This document shows positions 31,617-44,403 of a DNA stretch of 64,000 bases, in pieces. Position numbers and translations under genes: made by a program. This stretch comes from Cheiracanthium punctorium (Eukaryota > Arthropoda > Arachnida > Araneae > Cheiracanthiidae): the NCBI GenBank assembly GCA_038373885.1, contig JAWZYV010014413.1, positions 22,190 through 86,189 of the forward strand, in the 5' to 3' direction. How positions within the stretch are numbered: the stretch's first letter is position 1; every line of letters starts with the position of its first letter. The notes below the pieces were generated by a model. The model was given only the letters and a program-made list of their open reading frames with translations, had not been told where the DNA came from and made no database searches.

Positions 31617-31763
31617 TTAACCCTTTGAGGCGCAACCCTTTCCCAATGCTGAAAAAAGGGCAGCCGTTGCCATCGCTCGACTTAACTACCAGCAAGATTG
31701 CGGACTATCGAAACGTTCATAGCATGCCACAGATCTAGGGACCCTCTTTTGACGACAGTTGGC
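31617..31763 (+). mobile_element. TTAA MITE family 1, left half, broken at apex
   Basis: TTAACCCTTTGAGGCGCAAC through the left hairpin arm, ending at 'gacgacagttggcc'. Everything 3' of the hairpin tip is missing. Confidence 0.9.
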
Positions 31764-32879
31764 CGAGTCTGAGTGATTATCAGCATCTCAGTAACGAATA
31801 CATACGGTTTGCTACAGCTCTAATTGTCAACATTATGATTAGCGTTTGATAAAGACTAATTGATCTTTTATAAAACTTTTAACCAAAACTTAGTTTTGAA
31901 ATTTTTTGCATATCACCTAGTTAGTGAACGAGGCACATGTTACTGAGTAGGACTACTTTTGTTTGGGGCCGTATAAAAATTTAAATTTTATACTTATTAA
32001 ATCTCCTATAATCTTTAATTTATACTATAGAAATCTGCCTTTTTTACGTAACTTTCTAATTTATTGTATATCTGCGATCAATATTTAAAGAATAAAAGTT
32101 AAGTCAGTATTTTTGGGCATACATTCTACTTAATACAATAAACATACTTCTGAATACTGATGATATTGTTGAAACAAAATTTAAACCCCAGACTTTTGAT
32201 TCGATTCCATGAGTTTAGTTTTGAGCTGACATTACCCAACGCCCTTAGGCGAGCAATATTTATCGACACTGTTTATATTGTCGCTTCAACATGCCTCTTG
32301 ATGCATTAAAAGTAGTCTTTAGAGGCAAAAGAAAAAAAATTCTGTTCATGAAAATACCAGAAAGGATATGGGCATCAGAAATTGAAATCCTGTTATTTAT
32401 TATAAAACATCGATTAAAAAAATTTTTAAAAACAATCTTTTGCTTACGATTGTGAACTTGGATATCAGTTATTCAAAATCAAGACATGTTTAGATTTTTT
32501 TACAGCATTATAATTCTTCAGACAGAAAAAGTTGTTTCATATTCAAGGGAAGATTCATAAATTATCTTTAGATATGATTTAAGAAGTTAATTATAATGTC
32601 CAGTCCGATTCTTGATTATAAAACTGCAATTACACATTGGGATTAAAATCATACGTTAAAGTTAGAAATTAATATCTACAGCAATACATTACAGCAAATA
32701 TAGGTGGTAAAAACTCTGTAAAAATTTTCCATTAGAAACGCAAGTTAAATACTTTCGTATAGCGAAGGCATAAAAAAAGATTTATTTTCCATAAAAGTAC
32801 CATTTTTCGTCATTAAAAAAGCACTGCAGACTCTAAAACCTGAAAATAAATCACAACTAGCTAGCAATCTGGCCAGCAT

Positions 32880-33095
32880 ACGCTGTTGTTGTGGGATTAC
32901 GACCAATTATCTACACGTGGGATTTAGACTGATGGATGGGTGGGGGTCCTAACCCTTATTTACGCTAGGTTTCTGAGGAAACCACGAAAACTCCGGTTAG
33001 GTGGGCGGACGCGACCTTTAAGCCAGGCGCCTTCCCCAAGCTCAGACAGCTATGCTCTCGGCCACTGGTGGGGAACGCTGACCCGTGCAAAATTC
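32880..33095 (-). repeat. tRNA-derived SINE, family 2
   Basis: On the plus strand the tail comes first ('gggattacgaccaattatc'), then 'gaggaaaccacgaaaactcc', 'ggttaggtgggcggacgcg' and an eroded tRNA-like head ('ctctcggccactggtgggg'). It has the same block order as the SINE in the palindrome arms. Confidence 0.75.
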
Positions 33096-35233
33096 ACGTT
33101 TAAAATTTTACATCTAGTGATCCCTATCTCCATTGTCCTCATATAATAAATTTTCTAATATTTTCCTTCTAGTATATACACTCATTTCTGTAACATTACG
33201 ATTATGAGAGTTAAACACTGTTATGAAAACATTAAAAATTCAGGTTGCCGCATGTAATCATTTCAGCAACAGTAATCATATTTATATTTCACTGCATCAT
33301 AACTCTCTATGCACAAAAAGTAGTTTTACAGGCAACCATAGTTCAGAAAACATCTAAATCTAAAGGGTATGAGTTTAATCACTTAAGAGTGAGATAATTA
33401 AAACTCATTGAATGTTATTTTACTTAATCTTCTTGTTTGTGTGTATGGGGGAGCATTCTGGCAACTGAAGAAGGGTGGACTTTTGCCGCTCCTGAAACGA
33501 TCGAATTGCGGTATCCTTTTATGTGTGTTATTTTACAATGATTTTTAATCGATTTACTTTTAAACTCAGGGGTCTGAAGTCATTGGTGTACACTCTCCTT
33601 TACACGTTTTTTGAATGTTTGTTTTCTGATAGTTATTCTGTTTAATTTGAGATATGAAAGATTCATTTTTCTTCAGTTAAACTGATATTATCGGTAAACA
33701 GTAGAAAAAAAATATTATTTAGCTTTATAAAAGCAAATTTAATAACACTGCAGTTAAAGATAGCTGTATTATCCGAATTTTTAATTTTTCACAGGAATAA
33801 AATATGTAGGGTGAGTTCGGGTTAGAGTGGGCCAGCGACGTAGTGAGTCAACCCCCCTTTTTTTAATTTCACCATTCCTTCATTATAAATGATCTGCTAT
33901 TTGATTATATATATCTATTCTAGAATACCATGAAAACATTACGAAATTGTTTATGCTTTGTGAAAGATTTTGTAATAATTAGACTTCTATAAAATACGTT
34001 TTCCTTGAAAACTGAACAGAGTACAAAAAAACAAGTGACTTGTCAAAAGAAAAAATTACTTGTTCTTTTGTACTACGTATGAACATAATTTGAAGCGTTA
34101 TTCCTCTTTTTATGGCACAAATAAAGGAAGTTCTAGAATATCGTAGGTTAGAGTTTTGAAATAAATAACCAAATTATATCATTACGTTACACTTTGAGAA
34201 AACATGGGACATGAATTTATATTTTAAAAATAGATTTTTCTATAAAAATAATTGATAATAATAGAATATTTCATTTGTACTTGAAAGAAATGGAAACGCT
34301 ATATTTGAAAGGGAAAAAAATATTACCTGGTTTGAACTTAACTTCAAAAAAGCTTATGATGTAATTGTACTTTTAAACGCATGGCACTTGTAATAATATC
34401 TATTGGATGCACGGATGTTCGAAAATACTTAAATAAAAAACTGTATTCTAATAGTTTCTTAATTATTTTATCTCCAGCATTCTTTTACATTAATTCAGCA
34501 AGAAGAATTCAAGAACTAATCAGTTCTTTATCACACTATTTGGATAATTGAAGTATTTGTAAAATTTTAAATGAATTCTGAAAAAGACAATTCAATTCTT
34601 TTCCCTGTTTCATTTTTCAAAATTAACTTCAAGCACTTCCAGATTTTTTGAAAAAAAAATAATTAATTTCACCTGCAAGAAAAATTATTCAATAAGGACA
34701 TCAGTATTTTCGGCTGAGTTTCGTTTCGAACAAAATAAATAAAAATTTACTGATTGAATTAAGTATAATAATGACTACGTTCTTAAAGTAAATAAAGTTA
34801 CTGTAGTATCATATTTTTTCCCGCTTGCAGCGCAAAATGTAAAATTAGAGACAAAAAAGAAGCGACAGTTTTAAAATTCTGAACTAAACCGAAATAAATG
34901 CTTCACGCCTAAAGCTTGTGTTTAAAACAACATTTTTACAAACAAAAGAACCATGCTTTTATAAGACAAAATTTTAATATTTTTGAATATCAAAGCAAAA
35001 GACTTGATTGTGTTTAGTATCTTTCTAAAGATTTTTATAAGTAAAAATTCGTCTGTTTTTTTCACCCGGCAAATTAAAATACTATTTTGTTTTGCAGTGA
35101 GTACATTTAAACTTAGGCATATAATTTCTTTTCTCTGCATTGAAAAGGACTTTTTAAAAATATTTTAATGCTAATGGGAAATGAAGATGGATGATACAAA
35201 ACAACGTGCTACTATTTGAGTGGATTTGTTTGA

Positions 35234-35270
<37 letters not shown>

Positions 35271-35294
35271 TACACAGACGTCTCAGTAACAGGT

Positions 35295-35441
35295 TTAACC
35301 CTTTGAGGCGCAACCCTTTCCCAATGCTGAAAAAAGGGCAGCCGTTGCCATCGCTCGACTTAACTACCAGCAAGATTGCAAACTATCGAAACGTTCATAG
35401 CATGCCACAGATCTAGGGACCCTCTTTTGACGACAGTTGGC
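35295..35441 (+). mobile_element. TTAA MITE family 1, left half (duplicate of 31,617 copy)
   Basis: It was carried along by the tandem duplication, with the same break at the hairpin apex. Confidence 0.9.
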
Positions 35442-36554
35442 CGAGTCTGAGTGATTATCAGCATCTCAGTAACGAATACATACGGTTTGCTACAGCTCTA
35501 ATTGTCAACATTCTGATTAGCGTTTGATAAAGACTAATTGATCTTTTATAAAACTTTTAACCAAAACTTAGTTTTGAAATTTTTTGCATATCACCTAGTT
35601 AGTGAACGAGGCACATGTTACTGAGTAGGACTACTTTTGTTTGGGGCCGTATAAAAATTTAAATTTTATACTTATTAAATCTCCTGTAATCTTTAATTTA
35701 TACTATAGAAATCTGCCTTTTTTACGTAACTTTCTAATTTATTGTATATCTGCGATCAATATTTAAAGAATAAAAGTTAAGTCAGTATTTTTGGGCATAC
35801 ATTCTACTTAATACAATAAACATACTTCTGAATACTGATGATATTGTTGAAACAAAATTTAAACCCCAGACTTTTGATTCGATTCCATGAGTTTAGTTTT
35901 GAGCTGACATTACCCAACGCCCTTAGGCGAGCAATATTTATCGACACTGTTTATATTGTCGCTTCAACATGCCTCTTGATGCATTAAAAGTAGTCTTTAG
36001 AGGCAAAAGAAAAAAAATTCTATTCATGAAAATACCAGAAAGGATATGTGCATCAGAAATTGAAATCCTGTTATTTATTATAAAACATCGATTAAAAAAA
36101 TTTTTAAAAACAATCTTTTGCTTACCATTGTGAACTTGGATATCAGTTATTCAAAATCAAGACATGTTTAGATTTTTTTACAGCATTATAATTCTTCAGA
36201 CAGAAAATGTTGTTTCATATTCAAGGGAAGATTCATAAATTATCTTTAGATATGATTTAAGAAGTTAATTATAATGTCCAGTCCGATTCTTGATTATAAA
36301 ACTGCAATTACACATTGGGATTAAAATCATACGTTAAAGTTAGAAATTAATATCTACAGCAATACATTACGGCAAATATAGGTGGTAAAAACTCTGTAAA
36401 AATTTTCCATTAGAAACGCAAGTTAAATACTTTCGTATAGCGAAGGCATAAAAAAAGATTTATTTTCCATAAAAGTACCATTTTTCGTCATTAAAAAAGC
36501 ACTGCAGACTCTAAAACCTGAAAATAAATCACAACTAGCTAGCAATCTGTCCAG

Positions 36555-36775
36555 CATACGCTGAACCATGTTGTTGTGGGATTACGACCAATTATCTACA
36601 CGTGGGATTTAGACTGATGGATGGGTGGGGGTCCTAACCCTTATTTACGCTAGGTTTCTGAGGAAACCACGAAAACTCCGGTTAGGTGGGCGGACGCGAC
36701 CTTTAAGCCAGGCGCCTTCACTAATCTCAGAGAGCTACGCGCTCGGCCACTGGTGGGGAACGCTGACCCGTGCAA
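36555..36775 (-). repeat. tRNA-derived SINE, family 2 (duplicate)
   Basis: Duplicate of the SINE at 32.9 kb, slightly more diverged in the head region. Confidence 0.75.
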
Positions 36776-38483
36776 ATTCACGTTTAAAATTTTACATCTA
36801 GTGATCCCTATCTCCATTGTCCTCATATAATAAATTTTCTAATATTTTCCTTCTAGTATATACACTCATTTCTGTAACATTACGATTATGAGAGTTAAAC
36901 ACTGTTATGAAAACATTAAAAATTCAGGTGGCCGCATGTAATCATTTCAGCAACAGTAATCATATTTATATTTCACTGCATCACTTAACTCTCTATGCAC
37001 AAAAAGTAGTTTTACAGGCAATCATAGTTCAGAAAACATCTAAATCTAAAGGGTATGAGTTTAATCACTTAAGAGTGCGATAATTAAAACTCGTTGAATG
37101 TTATTTTACTTAATCTTCTTGTTTGTGTGTATGGGGGAGCATTCTGGCAACTGAAGAAGGGTGGACTTTTGCCGCTCCTGAAACGATCGAATTGCGGTAT
37201 CCTTTTATGTGTGTTATTTTACAATGATTTTTAATCGATTTACTTTTAAACTCAGGGGTCTGAAGTCATTGGTGTACACTCTCCTTTACACGTTTTTTGA
37301 ATGTTTGTTTTCTGATAGTTATTCTGTTTAATTTGAGATATGAAAGATTCATTTTTCTTCAGTTAAACTGATATTATCGGTAAACAGTAGAAAAAAAATT
37401 ATTTAGCTTTATAAAAGCAAATTTAATAACACTGCAGTTAAAGATAGCTCTATTATCCGAATTTTTAATTTTTCACAGGAATAAAATATGTAGGGTGAGT
37501 TCGGGTTAGAGTGGGCCAGCGACGTAGTGAGTCAACCCCCCTTTTTTTAATTTCACCATTCCTTCATTATAAATGATCTGCTATTTGATTATATATATCT
37601 ATTCTAGAATACCATGAAAACATTACGAAATTGTTTATGCTTTGTGAAAGATTTTGTAATAATTAGACTTCTATAAAATACGTTTTCCTTGAAAACTGAA
37701 CAGAGTACAAAAAAACAAGTGACTTGTCAAAAGAAGAAGTTACTTGTTCTTTTGTACTACGTATGAACATAATTTGAAGCGTTATTCCTCTTTTTATGGC
37801 ACAAATAAAGGAAGTTCTAGAATATCGTAGGTTAGAGTTTTGAAATAAATAACCAAATTATATCATTACGTTACACTTTGAGAAAACACGGGACATGAAT
37901 TTATATTTTAAAAATAGATTTTTCTATAAAAATAATTGATAATAATAGAATATTTCATTTGTACTTGAAAGAAATGGAAACGCTATATTTGAAAGGGAAA
38001 AAAATATTACCTGGTTTGAACTTAACTTCAAAAAAGCTTATGATGTAATTGTACTTTTAAACGCATGGCACTTGTAATAATATCTATTGGATGCACGGAT
38101 GTTCGAAAATACTTAAATAAAAAACTGTAGTCTAATAGTTTCTTAATTATTTTATCTCCAGCATTCTTTTACATTAATTCAGCAAGAAGAATTCAAGAAC
38201 TAATCAGTTCTTTATTACACTATTTGGATAATTGAAGTATTTGTAAAATTTTAAATGAATTCTGAAAAAGACAATTCAATTCTTTTCCCTGTTTCATTTT
38301 TCAAAATTAACTTCAAGCACTTCGAGATTTTTTGAACAAAAAATAATTAATTTCATCTGCAAGAAAAATTATTCAATAAGGACATCAGTATTTTTGGCTG
38401 AGTTTCGTTTCGAACAAAATAAATAAAAATTTACTGATTGAATTAAGTATAATAATGACTACGTTCTTAAAGTAAATAAAGTT

Positions 38484-38879
38484 TTCATTAAAATTTTATT
38501 ATCTTATAAATTAGGTAAAATATATTTTGAAGTTATTATAATGCTTTGATGTACATCAATTTTATCAGAGTGCCAGCAGATACTAATATATTTTTTCCTA
38601 AATTGTTACGATTTTGTTCAATTGAATTAGCCTAAATATTTTCCGCTGAGTAACTGTATTTTATTACGTTCATTCAAATAGTTGTTCCCAATGATGAATA
38701 TATTAAGTTCCAAATTAATAAACTCACCCTTTTTAACCTGTGACACTGATTAGCGAAAATTGAAGTCAAAGTAATGAATTATTTGTATTAAGTTTGAATT
38801 ATTTCAATTAATTTGTTATGTGGAATACCCATGTTCGAGAAAACGGCTGATATTTATAGTTAGAGTGGTAAGAACAATA
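38484..38879. other. AT-rich single-copy stretch
   Basis: Nothing recognised. Confidence 0.35.
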
Positions 38880-38881
38880 TA

Positions 38882-39591
38882 CAGGATGTCAAAAAAACAC
38901 TGAACGAAGCTTTTGTTTTTTAAATATTGATCATAAATATGTACAATAAATTATAAGGCTACGTAAAGAAAGGAAGAAAAGTTTACGGTATCTTTTAAAA
39001 TTTTCTTCAGACTAAATAAATTCGAATTCCCAATTTTTATACGGGCCCCGCATCAAAAAATTACCGATTAGTAAAGAATGCCCCAAACGTTAAATATAGT
39101 TGATGTACAAATTTTCGACCTTTCATCATAATGAGAGTCAGATAAGTTTAAACAAAGTTGTTGGGGTGTTATACCATACAAATAATGGGAAACGTTACTG
39201 TTTTCTGCCGTTATTTTTGTAAACCCCGTGAAACGCGATCATCAGACGTATTTTTTTTCCTTTGATAGCCCCTGAAAAATGGTTTAAGTCGATGTATATT
39301 AATTTTCATATCGATGACACATTTTAGGATAACACTCTCAAACTTTCTCTCACCTAATTAAAGCATGATACACATTTTACTAATTTTACTAACTTGTATT
39401 TTTCCTGTCAAGGGACTGTATAAAAATAAAATTTTGTGTTTACTTAAATTTGATTTCCTGGGGAAAAAAATGTAATCGTTATAGTGAAAATCTGTACCTT
39501 TATTTTAACATAAAATTATAATTCCTTGTATAAGTACATTATCAGTATTTAAGATATAAAAACCTGGGACAACGTTTTTGGGGGCATCCTG
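38882..39591. mobile_element. Mariner-like MITE, ~710 bp, related to 6,156-6,848
   Basis: Termini CAGGATGTCAAAAAAACAC and (reverse complement of right) CAGGATGCCCCCAAAAACG, each next to TA. The interior motif 'acacattttactaat' and overall length agree with the element at 6.2 kb. Non-coding. Confidence 0.6.
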
Positions 39592-40062
39592 CGTATATAC
39601 ATATATATAGTATATATTTATAAATTTGGAGCAACACTTTCTTAAATTAAAAGGTGAAAGCAGCTACTTTTAGGCTGTTTATAAAATTAAGTTCTGCACA
39701 GTTTAAAAGTTTTGCAGACACATTTCAAGATGAAAGGTATTTTAGATCTAAAGTTCTTGTGAAAAGGGGCACACATCATTTTTGAAAACCTATAAATTAA
39801 GCGAGGAAACTACAGAAAGCAAATATAGACTTTCGCTCCAATATGCAAGGATTTAGAATTTTATAAATTCATAGAAATGACACTTTTAGTGCCTCAATTC
39901 AGCGGAGGAAATATTTTGCATTTTCAATCTTGGCTTCTTGTGAATTATCGAGTTTGAAAAGTTTTCAAGTATGCGTGCTTGCTTGTCTAGTTGCATGAAC
40001 TAGGATTAGGAAAAGAGTATTATGGATTTGTTACGTTAGGTGTAGTTAATCTTGGATTGTTA
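39592..40062. other. Unassigned AT-rich stretch
   Basis: Nothing recognised. Confidence 0.35.
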
Positions 40063-40577
40063 TTAACCCTTTGAGGCGCATCCCTTTCCCAATGCTGAAA
40101 AAAGGGCAGCCGTTGCCATCGCTCGACTTAACTACCAGCAAGATGGCGGACGATCGAAACGTTCATCTCGTGCCACAGATCTAGAGACCTTTTTTTGACG
40201 ACTGCTGGCTGTGCGGCACAGCCAGCTGCGTCAAAAAAGGTCTCTAGATCTGTGGCACGCGATGAACATTTCGATAGTCCGCCATCTTGCTGGTAGTTAA
40301 GTCGAGCGATAGCAACGGCTGCCCTTTTTTCAGCATTAGGCAATCTATCCCGCTGGTCTCGCTTTCTTTCATTTTTCAGCAGCTGTCAGTGCTGTTAAAA
40401 ATAATTGTGACCATTTTTTTTACGGGAAATGACGTGCTAAAAAGGAAAGGATTCTCGTGGAGCTATGTCACCCGCAACTATTTTTATAGAAATCCAATCT
40501 ATTCTTCGTGACTGGCAACAGTCAAAACGTCAGAGTTTGGTTTACCAGAGCGGGAACACTGCGCGTTAAAGGGTTAA
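40063..40577 (+). mobile_element. TTAA MITE family 1, full-length
   Basis: TTAA at 40,063-40,066 and 40,574-40,577. Hairpin arms, the apex 'gctggctgtgcggcacagccagc' and the unique 3' region are intact; this is one of the best-preserved copies. Confidence 0.9.
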
Positions 40578-40589
40578 GAACATAAGTTG

Positions 40590-41060
40590 CACTCTCAAAA
40601 ATTTATGCTTCAATTCACTGAAATTTTACTGCCAGCAGTGCTGACGGAATATCTCCGTTATTTGACTAATATCCATTTCTTTTTTTCTACTATCAGTTGA
40701 AGAAATCTATTCAGATTCAACGAAATTTTGGATTTTCGGGAAGAATTCACAGAAATATACAGTTTCAAGGGAGTACGTAAATTATTCCTTGAAGAATAAG
40801 GAATAAATTAATGTATACAATCGTACTTTCAAAAATTATTTCTTCAATTCATAATTAATTTGGCAATAGTGCTGCCGTAATATCTCCGTTATTTTATGAA
40901 TATCGATTTCGTTTTTTCTCCTGTCACTTGAAGAAACTTCTTCCGATTCAACGAACTTTTTCCACTTTTCAGATTTCGGGAAGAAGAATTCACGGAAATA
41001 TTACGTTTGCATAGAGTATACGGAAGTTATTCGTTGGAAAATGAGAGATAAATTAGTGTA
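40590..41060 (+). repeat. Diverged tandem dimer, ~230-bp units
   Basis: Two units (about 40,590-40,815 and 40,816-41,060) share 'aatatctccgttattt', 'gaagaa...gattcaacgaa', 'tttcgggaag' and 'aattcac(a/g)gaaatat'. They are clearly homologous but diverged. Confidence 0.75.
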
Positions 41061-41183
41061 TAACGACAAGTTTTTCTGAGAGTGTGGTAACTAGCTCCAA
41101 AGCTAGTGTTTTTCTCTGAAGCTAACGACGCGTTTTTCTGAGAGTGTGATAACTATCTTCAAGCAAGTCTTTTTCTCTGAAAC
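41059..41183 (+). repeat. 62-bp tandem dimer
   Basis: Two units share 'tttttctgagagtgtg(g/a)taact' and 'tttttctctgaa(g/a)ct'. Confidence 0.8.
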
Positions 41184-42449
41184 TAGTACAATTTCGTTGT
41201 CGCCTGTGAAGAAAATATTCAAGGACACCTGGAACATCTCGATGAATAAGAAGAGGCAGCTTTTGCGAAAGCATCCTCCTCTAACGTTATGTTATACCAT
41301 CCTCCTTATGTTATAATACCCTTCTTGTCCACTGTATATACACATTACAGTCTATATGTGAAATAAAAATAATTTAATTCATAAATTAGTTTTTAAGAAC
41401 TAATTAACTTTTTTACATATCTATGAAATTTTCGAACATTATGTGAGATTGATACAATTTTCTAAAAAATTGAGTTTAACACCTCAAGATTTGGTGTGGT
41501 ATCAGAAAATATACTATCTGATAATAATAAAAAAGCAATTTTCATTTTGGCTAAAATGAACTAAAATTAAAAATATTTTACTAAAACCTTTGAAAATCCT
41601 AACAAAGAAACAAAAAAAGTCATTATTTTCAAACTTTTTCCACTCAGATCTCTAACATTAGGTATTCTTAAAGAAACAAGTTAGTTAAATAATTTTGGAA
41701 AGTTTCAACTGTTTACCTCAAACAGATTTTTAGAAAAGTGTATGAAAACATTAAAAAAAACGCATTTTGAGTAAAATACAAAAGCTTTATTGTACCCAAA
41801 CCATGTTTATTTACTTTTAAAAGTCATAAAGTCATATTTTGAATCTTTATAGACTATAAATCGACATAAATTATGTATGTATGGAATAGTCTGTCTGCTC
41901 TATTTTTCAAGCCGATAGTTGAAAATGCGAAAATTTGATCCAATTGATATTCCATCTGTCCTTAAATATTATTACCAACCATTACAAAAAAAAAAATGAA
42001 AAATCCATCCATTTTCAATTTGTGCTTATTAGAAATCTATTGCATCAACACAGCAGCTGTCTTTTAATGAAACGAGTAAGAAAATAGCAAATATGTTTTT
42101 GATCATTAAAGTATTTTTTAAAGTGTAATTTATTTTACGTTTAATTAACTGCGAAGATGATATCCCTTTTTTTCTCTTTTAAAAGAAAGAAAAATAGACA
42201 TCGTTAATTTTTTTTCTTCTCCCGTCACATTTTTGAATTACGATTAACGGATGCAGAAAAAATTGGAAATTAACATCAGAATTTTTTTTAAAAAAAAGCT
42301 TCTGTTCTTTTGATTAGATAGCGTACCGGCTTTAAATTTATTTAGCCGGTATAATTTATTATACGCTTTATCTCGGCACTAGGACATGATGTGTTTATTG
42401 GAGCATGAGCGAAACACTTTTGGGGGACTGTTTTGATCCGAGGCACTTT
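41184..42449. other. AT-rich stretch without recognisable genes
   Basis: Nothing recognised. Confidence 0.4.
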
Positions 42450-42505
42450 TGAGACAAATTAACTTAATTTGAGACAAATTAACTTAATTTGAGACAAATT
42501 AAATG
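42450..42505 (+). repeat. 20-bp repeat x3
   Basis: 'gagacaaattaacttaattt' occurs twice exactly and a third time partially. Confidence 0.9.
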
Positions 42506-44142
42506 TTCTGGTATACAACACATTTTAGGATTTTATGATTTTTATATTTCTAGCGTTATGCATCAGTAATCATACATCGCGTTATAACGATATATTAAAA
42601 TGCAAAACTATCATATTAAAAACACAGCCATCTGGAAGTAATAATTTGGTTTCCATGAAAGATATTAACAATTATCTTTGTAAACTGTACACATTTGTAA
42701 AGAAAAAGAACATAATTCTTCGTAAAACTAAATATAAATGCAGTCTACAATGAATTATGAGAACTTTAAATATCTGTTTATTAAACCTCATTTTACCTTT
42801 AAGAAAATATACAGAAAGAATTATAGATTAAAAGAACGTACCATATTCCAAGACTACAGATAAAAGAAGGAAACGGCAGTGAAACGTAAAAACCCACCAT
42901 TCACTAATTGCTTAAAATCGCAGACCGTGCTTAAATTTCAAGCAATATGTGTAAAAAATTACACCAATTTTGTCATACATAGCATCCTTGCTGTAAAACA
43001 GTAGTAGATTTATGGAGGTTCCCTTTATCCGTTAAAAAAGTCAGCAAACGTGAAAGCTACAATTTCAATACCATTCGGGAGTAAATTATACCGCTATTTA
43101 TAAAACAAATAAAATGATTATTTAAGTTCCCGCAGCATTGGAAATAAAAATACCAAACATTTCGAGGTCTGGGAAGGATCATCATTTTCTGTCAGATCAC
43201 CACATTGAACTTCTCTAATACCTCTATTTGTTCATGATCACAATAATGAGCCTCACGCCGCCACAAGCTTCTTATACGCTTTCCTTTTACACACGCAGCC
43301 GTTCTGATAGAACAGCGATCACTTTTCGCGTATTCTCCTTGTCTACTTGACACATAATTACAAGGTTGAGAAATTGACCAAGGGATTCACTCGGTACCCA
43401 GCAATGCTATTTAAATTGCGTCAAACTGTCGTAGGGGTGTTCATGTACTGAATGTATCGGGTATCCGGATTCTTTTTATAAACGCACACTTTTAGAAAAA
43501 ATATTTTACATTAGTAAACATTGCCTGTTATGTCATTTTGTAATTGTACCCTTTACACAAGCCAGATTCAGTTCCAACATACAATATTATAGACGTTCAA
43601 TGTAAGTCAGTGACGAAAGTTTTTTTTTTTTTTTTTTTTTTTGTTAATAAAATGATTTTAAATTTTAAAGCTTGTCTGTATGAATTTACCCACTACGCTG
43701 CTCTGCAGATAGCAATAGAAATGCTATCGTGTTCATTCTGTTTGGAAACAGCTGAACTGCAGTATTTACCACTGAAATTACACTCATTTAGCACTGTGAC
43801 GTTGCAAAATGCATCATGCTTGTCACACTGCGACTTCAAGTCGATGTTCGTTGCGGCGGACAGGTAGGCCCCACAGAAAAGTTTTGTGGCGTCACGTGGT
43901 AACTATCGTGGACGTCACTTAGTAAGACGTGGACGTCTTTACGGTGAAGAATCACACTGTGACCCTACTCTACAACTTCGCATATTTATCACAGAGTGAC
44001 GTCTAATTATGAATAATTATTAATGTCACTGCCAACGTGATTCCTGCATGGTTAGGTTCCGTAATGGAAGGGTTCGATTTTATTAATCTTTCTTGATTTC
44101 AGCTTTGTGTCCTATTGGATTCGTAGGTTCTATAATCGCCTG
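42506..44142. other. Mostly unassigned; poly-T run and GACGTC-motif cluster
   Basis: A T tract of about 23 nt begins at 43,620. Between 43,797 and 44,005 several GTGACGT/GACGTC(A) motifs occur (about 43,798, 43,890, 43,911, 43,928, 43,935, 44,000), resembling cAMP-response or bZIP sites. No gene is recognised near them. Confidence 0.35.
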
Positions 44143-44232
44143 CCAGGGGGTGTAGTGGCTAAAGTACCATTCTATCACGTCTTGGGTCAGAGTTCAATTC
44201 CCGACTTGGGCTTGGTTGTTAAATCGTTCGCC
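44143..44232 (+). repeat. tRNA-derived SINE, family 1, 5' part (interrupted)
   Basis: An A-box-like 'gtagtggctaaagtacc' and B-box-like 'gagttcaattcccgac' give a tRNA-type head. The body reads on to 'ttgttaaatcgTTCGCC', where the 11.1-kb palindrome begins. The continuation is at 55,347. Confidence 0.8.
44227..44232. repeat. Target-site duplication TTCGCC, left
   Basis: It is identical to 55,341-55,346 on the far side of the palindrome. The uninterrupted SINE paralogue at 1.7 kb has a single corresponding site (GTCCGTCC). Confidence 0.9.
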
Positions 44233-44280
44233 AGTAGTGAGAGTTTGAGAGTGGTGCGCCACCCCAATCCCGGCGGAGCA

Positions 44281-44403
44281 CCGGAGCAGGGGAGCAGGTA
44301 TTACATAATCCACGATGTGCTAAGAGGGAGGTGGAGTTGAGTGACAGCTGATGGAGGAGAATTCGACCGGAGCAGGGGAGACGGAGTTGAGCGACAGCTG
44401 ATG
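44281..44403 (+). repeat. Subterminal repeats of the palindromic element (left)
   Basis: 'ccggagcaggggag' occurs at 44,281 and 44,367, and 'ggagttgag(t/c)gacagctgatg' at 44,332 and 44,383. Repeated GC-richer motifs just inside an element end are common binding sites for replication or integration proteins. That role is inferred. The mirror copy is at about 55,170-55,293. Confidence 0.65.

Larger units (their letters stand above)
31134..34799 (+). repeat. 3.67-kb tandem duplication, copy 1
   Basis: The copy extends from 'ctgtagtatcatattttttc' to 'aagtaaataaagtt'. The whole 3.67 kb recurs immediately afterwards with an offset of 3,666 bp. By eye roughly one position in a hundred differs. It contains half a family-1 MITE, a family-2 SINE and an (AT)n tract but no gene; the 72- and 61-codon frames on opposite strands are mutual shadows. 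Confidence 0.95.
34800..38483 (+). repeat. 3.67-kb tandem duplication, copy 2
   Basis: This is the direct repeat of copy 1. The (AT)n tract after 'tttgtttgagta' (35,235-35,268) is longer here than in copy 1, and scattered substitutions and 1-9 bp indels occur, for example an extra 'aaccatg' near 36,565. It ends at 'aataaagtt', after which the sequence becomes single-copy. Confidence 0.95.
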
